Positions 7,955-17,865 of a DNA stretch of 64,000 bases are shown here, one piece after another. The number at the start of each line of letters is the position of its first letter. Within the stretch, counting starts at the first letter, position 1. A program made the translations under genes and the position numbers. Source of the DNA: Bradyrhizobium sp. OK095 (GTDB lineage: Bacteria; Pseudomonadota; Alphaproteobacteria; Rhizobiales; Xanthobacteraceae); assembly GCF_900109945.1 (NCBI RefSeq), contig NZ_FOBX01000003.1:248001-312000 (forward strand), written 5' to 3'. A model generated the notes under the pieces. That model worked only from the letters and a program-made list of their open reading frames with translations, ran no database searches and was not told where the DNA came from.

Positions 7955-10360
7955 ATGGGGCTAGTGCTAGCGCCGCGATCGTTGCGTTCGGTCGCCGGAA
8001 GAAATTCACTTGGAGAGAAGCTCGACGGGAATCCCGGCAAGGCGGTATCGGCGGTCGCGAGCCTGATCGCGGTGGCGTCGGTGTCGAGCGGCGCAGAAGC
8101 GCAGCAGTCGAACCTGCCGCCGGTGACGGTCGATGCTCCCGTCGCGCGTCCGCGTCCGGTGGCCTCGAAGCCGACGGCGGATCAGGTCCGCGCCCGTAAC
8201 GCGCTTCGACGTGCCGCTCAGCGGCAGCAGGCGGCCCAGCAGGCCGCTCCCACGGCACCGGCTGGCGAAGTGGACCGCAATCCCTATTCAGATCCGGCGG
8301 CGCCCTACAAGGTCGATCACGTCCAGGCCTCCGGCAAGTTTCCCGAGCCGATGCTGAACACACCGAAGACCATCACCGTGCTCAGCAAGGAAGTGCTCGA
8401 GGACAAGAACGCCACGACGCTGAAGGAGATCGGGCGCTCGACCGCCGGCGTAACGCTAGGCTCGGGCGAGGGCGGCAACGCATTCGGCGACCGCTTCTTC
8501 ATCCGCGGCTTCGACGCGCGCAACGACATCTTCATCGACGGCATCCGCGATCCCGCCGTGTCCATCCGCGAGAACTTCTTCACCGAGCAGATCGAGATTT
8601 TGCGCGGTCCGGCGTCGTCCTATGCCGGCCGTGGCACCGCGGGCGGCGCCATCAACATCGTCACCAAGCAGGCCGGCGACGTCAACTTCAAGCGCATGGA
8701 TACCGAGTTCGGCACTGACAGGACCAAGCGCGTCACGATCGACGTCAACCAGGTGATCGACCCGACCTTCTCGGTGCGCACCGGCGGCCTGTTCCAGGAT
8801 GCCAACGTCGCCGGCCGCGACTACGTGACCGACAATAGGTGGGGCACCTTCCTCTCGACCAAATACACCCCGACCAACGACATCAAGATCACGACGAACT
8901 ACGTCCATACCGATCTCAGCGGGCTGCCGGATTTCGGCGTGCCCTATTACAAGCAGGGCAACGTGCCGGTGACGTCGGCCGGCATTCCGCGCGGAGCCTG
9001 GTATGGCTTCCTCAACCGCGACTTCCAGACCGCGCGGCAGGATTTCGGCACCGGTACGGTGGAGTACAAGGTCAACGACGCCATCACGCTGAGCAGCAAG
9101 GTGCGCGGCGAACACTCGCTGCTGAACTATATCGGTACGCTGCCGCAGAACCCGGTGACGACCAACGCCAACCCGTTGCTCTGGACCACGACGGCGAGCG
9201 CGCAGAGCCGCTACCAGACCGTGGACGTGTGGGCCAACCAGAACGAGGCCACGTTCAAGCTCGACACCGGCGGGGTCAAGCACACCGCGGTGTTCGGTGT
9301 CGAATATACCAACGAGAACATCTCGATCGACCGTTACTCGGGGCTCGCGTCTGAACTGGCCGGCAGCGCCTTCACGAGCAACGGCGCCGTCTCGGGGGTC
9401 AATCTCTACTCTCCCCAATACACCTACGCTCCCTTTGGCACGCCGGGCCTGACCGGAAACCCGACGCGCTATGGCGTCAACACCAGCAGCGTCTATGTCA
9501 TGGACACCGCGAACTGGCGGGACACGATCATCGTCAACGGTGGCATCCGTTACGACGGCTACAACATGAGCTCGTCGACCAATTCGGCCTATCTGAAGAT
9601 GAACTCCGATCTGGTGAACTACAACGTCGGCCTGGTCTACAAGCCGATGTCGATCGGCAGCCTCTATGTGGCCTATGCAACCTCGGCCAATCCGTTCGGC
9701 TCCGAGCTTGACGCGACCGGCACCGATTACGGTGGCGTTCCCGCCAACACGACGGTTCTGCTCGGACCCGAGCGCAACAAGGCGGCCGAAGTCGGCACCA
9801 AGTGGGAACTGGTGGATCGTCACCTGCTGGTATCAGGCGCACTGTTCCAGACCACCAAGGACAATGCGCGCGAAACCAACGCCTCGGGCTTGCTCACCGC
9901 GAACGCGGCCTACCGCATCCAGGGCATCGACATCGAGGCCGAGGGCAAGATCACCGACCGCTGGAGCGTCTTCGGCGGCATCGTGCTGATGCAGTCGAAG
10001 GTCACGCAGAGCAACATCGCCTCCAACCTCGGCCTGCAGCTTGCGAACGTGGCTCATCAGTCGTTCAGCATGCTGACGAAGTACAAGTTCGACGGCGGCT
10101 GGGAGCTGGGCGGGCAGGCGGTGTACCGCTCGAAGGTCTATGGCGGCACGTTCGCGGCCAATACCGGCAACGAGCTGCCGAGCTATTGGCGCTTCGACGC
10201 GTTCGTCGAGAAGAAGATCGACAAGAACTGGACCATGAAGTTCTACGCGCAGAACCTCACCAACAAGCTGTACTACGACACGCTCTATCGCAGCGCCGTG
10301 CCGTTCGTGGCCGTCGCGCCGGGCCGCGCATTCTACCTCGTGACGACTGCGAAGTTCTGA
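7955..10360 (+). CDS. TonB-dependent siderophore receptor, copy 1
   Basis: The gene encodes an outer-membrane receptor of about 801 residues. In-frame ATGs exist at 7916, 7940 and 7955. I prefer 7955 because GGGG at 7942-7945 precedes it at good spacing and the N-terminus then aligns with the paralogue at 10645. Order: long signal region (SAVASLIAVASVSSGAEA), a TonB-box-like LPPVTVDA, an Ala/Arg/Gln linker, a plug domain (GDRFFIRGFDARNDIFIDG, then VEILRGP-like IEILRGPASS and GGAINIVTKQ), a 22-strand barrel, and a terminal aromatic Phe (TTAKF). The plug motifs are typical of ferric-siderophore receptors of the Fiu/FhuE group. The specific siderophore is not readable. A hairpin at 10377-10404 follows the stop. 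Confidence 0.92.
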   Translation: MGLVLAPRSLRSVAGRNSLGEKLDGNPGKAVSAVASLIAVASVSSGAEAQQSNLPPVTVDAPVARPRPVASKPTADQVRARNALRRAAQRQQAAQQAAPTAPAGEVDRNPYSDPAAPYKVDHVQASGKFPEPMLNTPKTITVLSKEVLEDKNATTLKEIGRSTAGVTLGSGEGGNAFGDRFFIRGFDARNDIFIDGIRDPAVSIRENFFTEQIEILRGPASSYAGRGTAGGAINIVTKQAGDVNFKRMDTEFGTDRTKRVTIDVNQVIDPTFSVRTGGLFQDANVAGRDYVTDNRWGTFLSTKYTPTNDIKITTNYVHTDLSGLPDFGVPYYKQGNVPVTSAGIPRGAWYGFLNRDFQTARQDFGTGTVEYKVNDAITLSSKVRGEHSLLNYIGTLPQNPVTTNANPLLWTTTASAQSRYQTVDVWANQNEATFKLDTGGVKHTAVFGVEYTNENISIDRYSGLASELAGSAFTSNGAVSGVNLYSPQYTYAPFGTPGLTGNPTRYGVNTSSVYVMDTANWRDTIIVNGGIRYDGYNMSSSTNSAYLKMNSDLVNYNVGLVYKPMSIGSLYVAYATSANPFGSELDATGTDYGGVPANTTVLLGPERNKAAEVGTKWELVDRHLLVSGALFQTTKDNARETNASGLLTANAAYRIQGIDIEAEGKITDRWSVFGGIVLMQSKVTQSNIASNLGLQLANVAHQSFSMLTKYKFDGGWELGGQAVYRSKVYGGTFAANTGNELPSYWRFDAFVEKKIDKNWTMKFYAQNLTNKLYYDTLYRSAVPFVAVAPGRAFYLVTTAKF

Positions 10361-10376
10361 TCGCGCCAGCCAGAGC

Positions 10377-10404
10377 CGGGATGTCTGCCATGGCGGGCAT
10401 CCCG
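10377..10404 (+). terminator. Hairpin after siderophore receptor 1
   Basis: CGGGATGTCTG and the following CGGGCATCCCG pair, with two T-G wobbles, around a CCATGG centre, 16 bases past the stop. No T-run follows, so it may be a weak or Rho-aided terminator or an mRNA 3' stabiliser. Confidence 0.5.
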
Positions 10405-10446
10405 ACACCTTCCGCAACGATGGCGCGTGCATGGCCTCGCTGCCAG

Positions 10447-10486
10447 TTTAGAATGCTTACAAACTCGAGCTTAGAACGATTACAAA
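10447..10486 (+). promoter_or_regulatory. Two tandem ICE-like (Irr) motifs before receptor 2
   Basis: TTTAGAATGCTTACAAA (10447-10463) and CTTAGAACGATTACAAA (10470-10486) are 23 bases apart. Both match the rhizobial iron control element, an imperfect palindrome of the form TTTAGAA-N3-TTCTAAA, with mismatches mainly in the right half. A further left half-site TTTAGAA is at 10505. Irr is the iron-responsive regulator of rhizobia and acts at ICE sites under low iron. The placement between the two receptor genes suggests that copy 2 and the genes after it have their own iron-controlled promoter. Confidence 0.6.
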
Positions 10487-10644
10487 GTGATGCGCCCAGA
10501 CAAGTTTAGAATTGCTTTGAAATGGGCGGATTCCCCCGCAGTGTTGCCGTGATCGCGTTGACCCCCACGAACACGCTCGATAGCACCGATGCGTCGCGTT
10601 GTCGCAACGTGGCCAATGGAAGCATAAGAACAGTGGGGCGTGTG

Positions 10645-13212
10645 ATGGGCATGAGAAAGACACCGCGGTCGTTGCGTTCGGACGCGGTTCGGAAATCATT
10701 CGGCAACAATTTCGATGCTGCGACGGGCAAGACCGTTTCCGCGGTCGCAAGTCTGATCGCCGTCGCGTCAGTTTCGAGCGGGGTGCATGCGCAGACGCCC
10801 AACCTGCCGCCGGTGAACGTCGATGCACCGAAAGAGCGTCCGCGTCCCACCGCTTCCAGACCCACCGCCGATCAAGTCCGCGCGCGCAATGCGCTGCGGC
10901 GTGCGGCGCAGCGGCAGCAGGCCGCAACGGCGCCGGTCGCCACCCCGAGTCCGGGCGCTCCCGATCGCAATCCGTATGCGGATCCGGCTGCACCGTACAA
11001 GGTCGATCACGTTCAGGCCGGCGGCAAATTTCCGGAGAAATTGGTCGATACGCCGAAGTCGATCACCGTTTTGAGCAAGGAAGTGCTCGAGGACAAGAAC
11101 GCGACGTCGCTGAAGACCGCGATCCTCAGCACGGCCGGCGTAACGCTCGGCACGGGCGAGGGCGGCAACGCCTTCGGCGACCGCTTCTTCATCCGCGGCT
11201 TCGATGCCCGCAACGACATCTTCATCGATGGTGTGCGCGATCCCGGCGTCAGTGTTCGTGAGAACTTCTTTACCGAGCAGGTCGAAATCCTGCGTGGTCC
11301 CGGTTCGTCCTTTTCCGGCCGCGGTATCGCCGGCGGTGCGATCAACATCGTTACCAAGCAGGCTGTGACGGAGAAGAGCTTCTACAACATGGACACCTCG
11401 TTTGGCACCGACAAGACCAAGCGTGTCACGCTCGATGTCAACCAGGTGATCAATCCGACGTTTGCGGTGCGCGCCGGGGGCCTATTCCAGGACGCGGGCG
11501 TCGCGGGTCGCGATTATGTCACGGATGATCGCAGCGGGTTTTTCATCGCGACGACATGGAAGCCTATCGATGCAGTCAAGGTGACGACGGACTACATTCA
11601 CACCTACCAGCATGGCATTCCGGATTTCGGCGTGCCGTACTATCGGCCGGGATCGGCGCCCTATACCACCACGGCCGGCGGCCCGTATCCCGACTTCGGC
11701 TCCAATCGCAACAATTTCTACGGCTTCGTCAATCGCGACTTCTTCAAGGTCAAGCAGGATATCGGGACGATCAATTCCGAGATCTATGTCACGCCAGATC
11801 TCATGCTCAGCGACAAGATCCGCCTGTCGCGCTCGGTCAACGACTATGTCGGGACGCTGGCGGAATCCCCGACCGCTCCGATTCCGTTGACAGCCGCGAC
11901 CGTGACGGCCAATCCGCAGAGCCGCTATCAGGTCACCAGCGTCCTCGCCAACCAGAGCGAAGCGACCTACAAATTCGACACCGGTGGGTTCAGGCATACG
12001 GCGCTCGGAGGCGTCGAGGTCTCGCGTGAGACGTCCTTCATCGACAAATATGCCGGGCTGGACTCGGAATTGACGACCGGCCCCAAGTTCACTCCCGGCG
12101 GCTCCACGTCGGGCGTCAGCGTGTTTTCGCCGCAATACACCTTCCTCAACACGTTCGATACGCCGAGGATGCTGGGAACGCCGACCAATCTCTCGGTGGA
12201 CACCAAGAGCGTCTATGCGATGGATAGCGCGAACTATCGCGATCTCGTCATTCTCAATGGCGGCATCCGCTACGACGACTACACCGTCAAGACCAGTGGT
12301 TACGGCACCGTCGGCGGAGTGCAGACGTTCGGCGCGCAAAGCGCCGAGTTCGGGCTGCCGAACTTCAATCTCGGTGTGACGCTGAAGCCGCTGCCGAACG
12401 GCAGCGTCTATGCGGCCTATGCGACGTCGTCGAACCCGGTTGGCGCCGAATTCGACGGCACCAGCTCGGCCTATGGCGGCATTTCGCCGGTTCTCAACGG
12501 CGCCAACACCCAGATATTCGGGCCGGAGAAGAACAAGGCAATCGAGCTAGGCACCAAATGGGAGCTCTTCGATCGCCATCTGCTGCTGACGGCGGCGCTA
12601 TTCCAGACCGAGAAAGAGAACGCGCGTGAAGCGCAGAATGTCGGCAGTACGGCTGCTGCAGCCAAAGTTCCGGGGTGTGCCTATAATCTGCCGGCGGGGT
12701 CGGGCAATGTATCCTGCATCACGGCGGGCGGCGCCTACCGCATCCGCGGCATCGACCTCGGCGTCGGCGGCAAGCTCACCGACAAATGGAGCGTGTTCGG
12801 CGGCCTGGTGCTGATGCAGTCGGAGGTGACGAAGTCGCTTGCACCGTCGGCAAATACGACGCTGTATCCGACCAATGTCGGGCTGCCGCTCGCCAACATC
12901 GCGCATCAGTCGTTCAGCATGCTTTCCAAGTACCAGCTCACGGATGTCTGGGAGCTCGGCGGACAGGCGGTCTACCGCTCCGGGATCCGCGGCGGCACGC
13001 TGCTCGCGGCGAACCAGGGGACATCGATCCCGGACTATTGGCGCTTCGACATGTTCGCCGAAGCGAAGGTCGACAAGCATTGGACCGTGAAGCTGTTCGT
13101 CAACAACATCTTCGACAAACGCTATTACGACGCGCTGTACCAGAGTGCGACGCCGTTCGTGCTGGAAGCACCGGGACGCGCCGCCTATCTGGTGGTCTCG
13201 GCCCGCTACTGA
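10645..13212 (+). CDS. TonB-dependent siderophore receptor, copy 2
   Basis: The gene encodes about 855 residues from the ATG at 10645, which has GGGG at 10634-10637. The frame is open further upstream to 10522, but that part has no signal-like sequence. The protein is a close paralogue of the receptor just upstream: same signal region (SAVASLIAVASVSS), same linker (PTADQVRARNALRRAAQRQQ), same plug motifs (FFIRGFDARNDIFIDG, VEILRGPGSS, GGAINIVTKQ) and a similar barrel ending in an aromatic residue (VVSARY). An extra Cys-containing loop occurs near the C-terminal third (GCAYNLPAGSGNVSC), absent in copy 1, and probably lies in an extracellular loop. Differences concentrate in the barrel loops, which fits a change in ligand preference after duplication. 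PiuC and exbBD-tonB follow on the same strand. Confidence 0.92.
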   Translation: MGMRKTPRSLRSDAVRKSFGNNFDAATGKTVSAVASLIAVASVSSGVHAQTPNLPPVNVDAPKERPRPTASRPTADQVRARNALRRAAQRQQAATAPVATPSPGAPDRNPYADPAAPYKVDHVQAGGKFPEKLVDTPKSITVLSKEVLEDKNATSLKTAILSTAGVTLGTGEGGNAFGDRFFIRGFDARNDIFIDGVRDPGVSVRENFFTEQVEILRGPGSSFSGRGIAGGAINIVTKQAVTEKSFYNMDTSFGTDKTKRVTLDVNQVINPTFAVRAGGLFQDAGVAGRDYVTDDRSGFFIATTWKPIDAVKVTTDYIHTYQHGIPDFGVPYYRPGSAPYTTTAGGPYPDFGSNRNNFYGFVNRDFFKVKQDIGTINSEIYVTPDLMLSDKIRLSRSVNDYVGTLAESPTAPIPLTAATVTANPQSRYQVTSVLANQSEATYKFDTGGFRHTALGGVEVSRETSFIDKYAGLDSELTTGPKFTPGGSTSGVSVFSPQYTFLNTFDTPRMLGTPTNLSVDTKSVYAMDSANYRDLVILNGGIRYDDYTVKTSGYGTVGGVQTFGAQSAEFGLPNFNLGVTLKPLPNGSVYAAYATSSNPVGAEFDGTSSAYGGISPVLNGANTQIFGPEKNKAIELGTKWELFDRHLLLTAALFQTEKENAREAQNVGSTAAAAKVPGCAYNLPAGSGNVSCITAGGAYRIRGIDLGVGGKLTDKWSVFGGLVLMQSEVTKSLAPSANTTLYPTNVGLPLANIAHQSFSMLSKYQLTDVWELGGQAVYRSGIRGGTLLAANQGTSIPDYWRFDMFAEAKVDKHWTVKLFVNNIFDKRYYDALYQSATPFVLEAPGRAAYLVVSARY

Positions 13213-13232
13213 TGGAGAGATAACGAGGTGCC

Positions 13233-13918
13233 ATGCTGACATGCATAGAAGGCGTCCTGAGCAAGGAAGATGTGGCGGAGTTCCGCCGCATCATGGACGC
13301 CAGCGAATGGGAGGACGGACGCTCCACCGCCGGCTCGCAGTCGGCGATGGTCAAGCGCAACGAGCAACTGCCGCCCGATAGCGAAGTCGCGCGAAAACTC
13401 GGCAACCGCATCATCTCGGCGCTGACGTCGAACCCCCGGTTCCTGGCGGCGGCGATCCCGCTCCAGATCTTTCCGCCGCTGTTCAACCGCTATGCGGCGG
13501 ACAGCGGCCACCATTTCGGCCTGCACGTCGACAATGCGATCCGCGGCGACCGGCTGACCGGCCTTCGCATCCGCACCGATCTGTCGGTCACGCTGTTCCT
13601 CAGCGAGCCGGAAGAATATGACGGTGGCGAACTTGTGATCGAGGACACCTACGGTTCGCACGAAGTCAAGTTGCAAGCAGGCGACTGCGTGCTCTATCCC
13701 TCGACCAGCCTGCATCTCGTCACGCCGGTGACCCGGGGAGTGCGGGTTGCGTCTTTCTTCTGGCTTCAGAGCATGATACGGGACGATCAAGCCCGGAGCA
13801 TGATCTTTGACCTCGACACCGCGATACAGGCGCTGGTGGGACGGCTCGGGCGTGACGATCCCGAAACGGTCAAATTGACGGGTATCTATCACAACCTCAT
13901 TCGCACCTGGGCCGAAGT

Positions 13919-13922
<4 letters not shown>
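13233..13922 (+). CDS. piuC: Fe(II)/2-oxoglutarate-dependent PKHD-type hydroxylase (PiuC/YbiX family)
   Basis: At 229 residues this matches the family length. The iron-binding triad is visible as H98-x-D100 (GLHVDNAI) and H161 ([10 protein letters not shown]), with Arg168/Arg171 placed to bind 2-oxoglutarate. The family is regularly found beside Fiu/PiuA-type siderophore receptors and is thought to act in iron-siderophore handling, although the substrate is not established. Here it starts 20 bases after receptor 2, and its stop overlaps the exbB start by 4 bases (ATGA), so it belongs to the iron operon. Confidence 0.93.
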
Positions 13923-14842
<920 letters not shown>

Positions 14843-14845
14843 ACC

Positions 14846-15310
14846 ATGGGTGTTTCGCTCGCAGACAATGATGATGACGACGATTTCTCGGAAACGCATG
14901 ACATCAACGTCACGCCGTTCATCGATGTCATCCTGGTTCTGCTGATCATCTTCATGGTCGCAGCTCCGCTGTCCACCGTCGACCTGCCGATCGATCTGCC
15001 GACGTCGAGCTCGATGCCGCAGAAGAAGCCGGACAAACCGACTTATCTCAGCATCCGGCGCGATCTGACGATCGCCATCGGCGAGGAGACCGTCCACCGC
15101 GCCGAGCTGACCATGACCCTCGACTCGATGTCCGACATGAGCAAGGACAAGTACGTCTTCCTGCGTGCCGATCGCGCCGTGCCCTATGGCGAGTTGATGG
15201 GCGTCATGGAGCTGCTGCGCTCCGGCGGCTACACGAAGGTGAAGCTGGTTGCGCTTGAGGGGCCTCCCATGGCGGCGGGAGCGTCTGCCGCGGGCGCTCC
15301 GCAGCCATAG
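14846..15310 (+). CDS. exbD: TonB-system transport protein ExbD
   Basis: The protein has 154 residues: a cytoplasmic N-terminus, one membrane helix with the essential Asp (INVTPFIDVILVLLIIFMV), then a periplasmic domain. The NVTPFIDV motif is the ExbD/TolR signature and its Asp is the protonated residue. It follows exbB by 3 bases and precedes tonB by 20 bases. Confidence 0.95.
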   Translation: MGVSLADNDDDDDFSETHDINVTPFIDVILVLLIIFMVAAPLSTVDLPIDLPTSSSMPQKKPDKPTYLSIRRDLTIAIGEETVHRAELTMTLDSMSDMSKDKYVFLRADRAVPYGELMGVMELLRSGGYTKVKLVALEGPPMAAGASAAGAPQP

Positions 15311-15330
15311 AGGTTCGCTAGGGAACTGCC

Positions 15331-16161
15331 ATGTCTGACGTCGATCTCGAACCCAGATCATCCCGGAGGCTTTGGATTTTGGCTGCCGTGGCGGCGCTCG
15401 TCCTCCATGTGGGTGGCGCTGCGCTCGCGCTCGCTAGCCTGCGGGCCGACGACGGCAACGAAGGGTTAGGCGCTGCGGGGGCGGAGTTCGCGGTCGAGAT
15501 GACGTCGCCGCCGGTTCAGGAGTCCGACAGGGCCCCCGGACCTACGGACTCCGAGGAGCAGGAAGAGCGCCCGGAGATGCCCGAGCAGAAGGCCGAGGTC
15601 AAAGAGACGGATCTTCCACAGGACCGGCCGCAACAGGTCGAGGATGCCGATCGCCTCGTCACCGAAAGCAAGCCGAAGAAGGAGCAGGACGAGGAGCCGA
15701 AGATCGCGGCCGTCGAAACGCCGGCCATGGAGGCCGCGCAGAAGTCGGTTGCGATGGAGCGGCAGACCTTCGAGGACGCAACGCGCGAGGCCGAGAAGGC
15801 CATGGCGCCGGTGCTCGGCATCGGCAAGGACCTCCTGAAGCTGACGGCCGACTGGAACCGCAAGATCAGCGCGCATCTTTCGGCGCACAAGGTCAATCCG
15901 GAGGGCAAGGAGCCCAATAACGAGGTGGCAAAGGTGAGCTTCGCGCTCAACCGGATGGGAAACGTGCTTTCAGTGGACGTCGTGACCTCGTCCGGGGATA
16001 AGGCCTACGACGCCGCCGCGATCGCCATGGTCCGCAAGTCCGATCCGTTCCCGCAACCGCCCGCCGGGCTGACCGAGGACCGGATCGAGCGCACCGTCGA
16101 GATATTCTTCAAGCCTCCGTCGGAGGAGAAGAAAAAGAAGAAGTCGGCTCAGCGCCAGTAA
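15331..16161 (+). CDS. tonB: Energy transducer TonB
   Basis: The protein has 276 residues: an N-terminal membrane anchor (LWILAAVAALVLHVGGAALALA, with the membrane-embedded His), a long Glu/Pro/Lys-rich periplasm-spanning stretch (about residues 55-130), and a C-terminal TonB domain (VSFALNRMGNVLSVDVVTSSG ... DRIERTVEIFFKP). It would couple ExbBD energy to the two upstream receptors. RBS AGGGAAC precedes the ATG. The 3' end overlaps the convergent gene at 16149 by 13 bases. Confidence 0.93.
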   Translation: MSDVDLEPRSSRRLWILAAVAALVLHVGGAALALASLRADDGNEGLGAAGAEFAVEMTSPPVQESDRAPGPTDSEEQEERPEMPEQKAEVKETDLPQDRPQQVEDADRLVTESKPKKEQDEEPKIAAVETPAMEAAQKSVAMERQTFEDATREAEKAMAPVLGIGKDLLKLTADWNRKISAHLSAHKVNPEGKEPNNEVAKVSFALNRMGNVLSVDVVTSSGDKAYDAAAIAMVRKSDPFPQPPAGLTEDRIERTVEIFFKPPSEEKKKKKSAQRQ

Positions 16162-16634
16162 AACCGGATCCCGACATAGACCACGACCAGGCAGGCGAAG
16201 ATCAGCGCCACCGGGAGTGGCCGCTTCTGGGTGCCGCTGGCGGACGACCCAAAGAAGCTGACCTTCGTCTTTGGCTTCGGTTCCGGGCGGCGGAAGGCGG
16301 TAACATTGTCCGCTGCAGGCTCAGCCGCACGGGTGCGGACGTCCGGCGGGGTTCCCGCACCGCCCATCTCGGCATAATAGGCCTTGTAGATCGCGCCGAT
16401 GGTGGCCTCGGTGGCCTCGCCCTCGCTCATCTGCGCCACCAGGTTCTTGTAGCTCGCCAGGAATTCCTGGGCCTCCGGAGGCAGCGCGGACGAGCCGTTG
16501 AGCTTGGCCATCATCTTCCAGGTGGCAAAATCAGCGCGGGCGCGGGTGTCCGCGCGTCGCGCGATCAGCATATCGGCAGCTTTGACCAAGTCGGCCTCGA
16601 GCCCTTCGGCTTTTGTTCGGGGTGTGCTGTTCAA
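16149..16634 (-). CDS. Protein of unknown function with C-terminal membrane anchor (161 aa)
   Basis: The frame begins with a TTG directly after the stop of the upstream protease gene (stop 16635-16637), so tight coupling is likely, but the start is uncertain. The product is helical in its first 90 residues, then has a Pro/Lys/Arg-rich linker (FRRPEPKPKTKV) and one C-terminal membrane helix (PVALIFACLVVVYVGIRFYW), giving a tail-anchored layout with the bulk in the cytosol. I do not recognise a named family. Confidence 0.7.
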   Translation of the reverse strand: MNSTPRTKAEGLEADLVKAADMLIARRADTRARADFATWKMMAKLNGSSALPPEAQEFLASYKNLVAQMSEGEATEATIGAIYKAYYAEMGGAGTPPDVRTRAAEPAADNVTAFRRPEPKPKTKVSFFGSSASGTQKRPLPVALIFACLVVVYVGIRFYWR

Positions 16635-17315
16635 CTACGTGTTGCCGGTCAGGAAGAGAACAGCCTGTTTCACATAACCGGTCACCGTTCCCAGTATTGC
16701 TGAAATAACATCAAGATTTAGACCTAACTGCGAGCCCAGAAGAGGTAGCAGGATCAGGAGCCCGATCAGGATCAGCATCCCGTACGGCTCGAGCCGCGCC
16801 AGCGGCAGCGCGAGCGGGCGGGGCAACAGCCCGACCGCGACCCGCCCGCCGTCCAAAGGCGGTATCGGAATCATGTTAAAGACTGCCAACACCACGTTGA
16901 TGAGCACCGCGTTAGCGAGATTGTCGAAGATCCATTGCGCCGAGCTCGCTGGGGCAAACGGCAGCGCGTGGACGGCAAGAGCTGCCGCGAGCGCCAGCAG
17001 GATGTTGGTGGCGGGACCGGCCAGCGCCACCCAGACCATGTCGAGCCTGGGGTGATTGAGGTTGCGGAAATTCACCGGCACCGGCTTGGCATAGCCGAAC
17101 AGGAATGGCGAATGCGCAAACAACAGCATCGCCGGAAGGATCACTGTCCCGAATGGGTCGATATGCCTAAGCGGGTTGAAGCTGACGCGGCCGAGCTGCC
17201 AGGCCGTGTTGTCACCGAGACGATGCGCCACGAAGGCGTGCGCGGCCTCGTGAAAAGTGATGGCGAGCACCAGCGGCAGCACCCACACGGATAGTTCATA
17301 CAATGAGATGTTCAC
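16635..17315 (-). CDS. Site-2 protease family (M50) intramembrane metallopeptidase
   Basis: The catalytic HEAAH zinc motif sits in the first membrane helix (LAITFHEAAHAF), and the second metal site is seen in NMIPIPPLDGGRVAVG. The GTG at 17315 gives a product starting MNISLYELSVWVLP, as is usual for this branch. An in-frame ATG at 17378 would add 21 residues without signal character. About five membrane segments are visible. This short YwhC/rhizobial-type branch has no PDZ domain; its substrate is unknown. It is the first of a two-gene unit with the tail-anchored protein downstream. Confidence 0.88.
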   Translation of the reverse strand: MNISLYELSVWVLPLVLAITFHEAAHAFVAHRLGDNTAWQLGRVSFNPLRHIDPFGTVILPAMLLFAHSPFLFGYAKPVPVNFRNLNHPRLDMVWVALAGPATNILLALAAALAVHALPFAPASSAQWIFDNLANAVLINVVLAVFNMIPIPPLDGGRVAVGLLPRPLALPLARLEPYGMLILIGLLILLPLLGSQLGLNLDVISAILGTVTGYVKQAVLFLTGNT

Positions 17316-17465
17316 GGCTCGTCCGTCCCGGTTTGCCTGCGGCCTTGCAGCCGTCCCAGCCAACCGGCGGTGCAGCAACGCTTCAGCCTAGACATAGGGT
17401 GGCCGGTTCCGAAATACCACGCCGCAAATGATCCCCGCTCGAACCTGCCGTGCAGTCGTGCAAAT

Positions 17466-17858
17466 TCACGCAGGAATCGTCCCCGGATACTGCGTCAGAC
17501 CGTCGTCGAGCTTCAGCCACGCCAGCTTCTCCGACACCCAGATGTGCTCGGTCGGCGCAAAGGCGTTGCGGTCGTCGAAGGTCGTGAGCGAGACGCCCGC
17601 CAGCGTGCCGTTGCGCCGCCACGAGAACAGGCGTGTGCCGCAGCGCTTGCAGAACACGCGGTCGATGGCCTCGGACGAGGCATAACGCTCGGTGTCGCCC
17701 TCGACTGTCAGCGCGCGCTGATCGAATTGCGCGCGCGCAAAATAGGGCGAGCCCATCGCTTTCTGGCACATGCGGCAATGGCAGATGCGGACGTTGAGCG
17801 GCTCGCCCTCCGCCCTGAACCGCACCGTGCCGCACAGGCATCCACCTTCCCGGATCAT
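17466..17858 (-). CDS. GFA/CENP-V-domain zinc protein
   Basis: The ATG at 17858 is preceded by TGAGGA and gives 130 residues. The in-frame extension to 17921 overlaps the neighbouring SDR gene and looks non-coding. Zinc ligands are seen as CLCG (C7, C9), CHCRMC (C26, C28, C31) and FCKRCG, the pattern of the glutathione-dependent formaldehyde-activating (GFA) family. Few family members have proven activity, so formaldehyde handling is only a possibility. It lies 7 bases after the SDR stop and may be the last gene of the sugar-acid operon. Confidence 0.88.
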   Translation of the reverse strand: MIREGGCLCGTVRFRAEGEPLNVRICHCRMCQKAMGSPYFARAQFDQRALTVEGDTERYASSEAIDRVFCKRCGTRLFSWRRNGTLAGVSLTTFDDRNAFAPTEHIWVSEKLAWLKLDDGLTQYPGTIPA

Positions 17859-17865
17859 GATGTCC

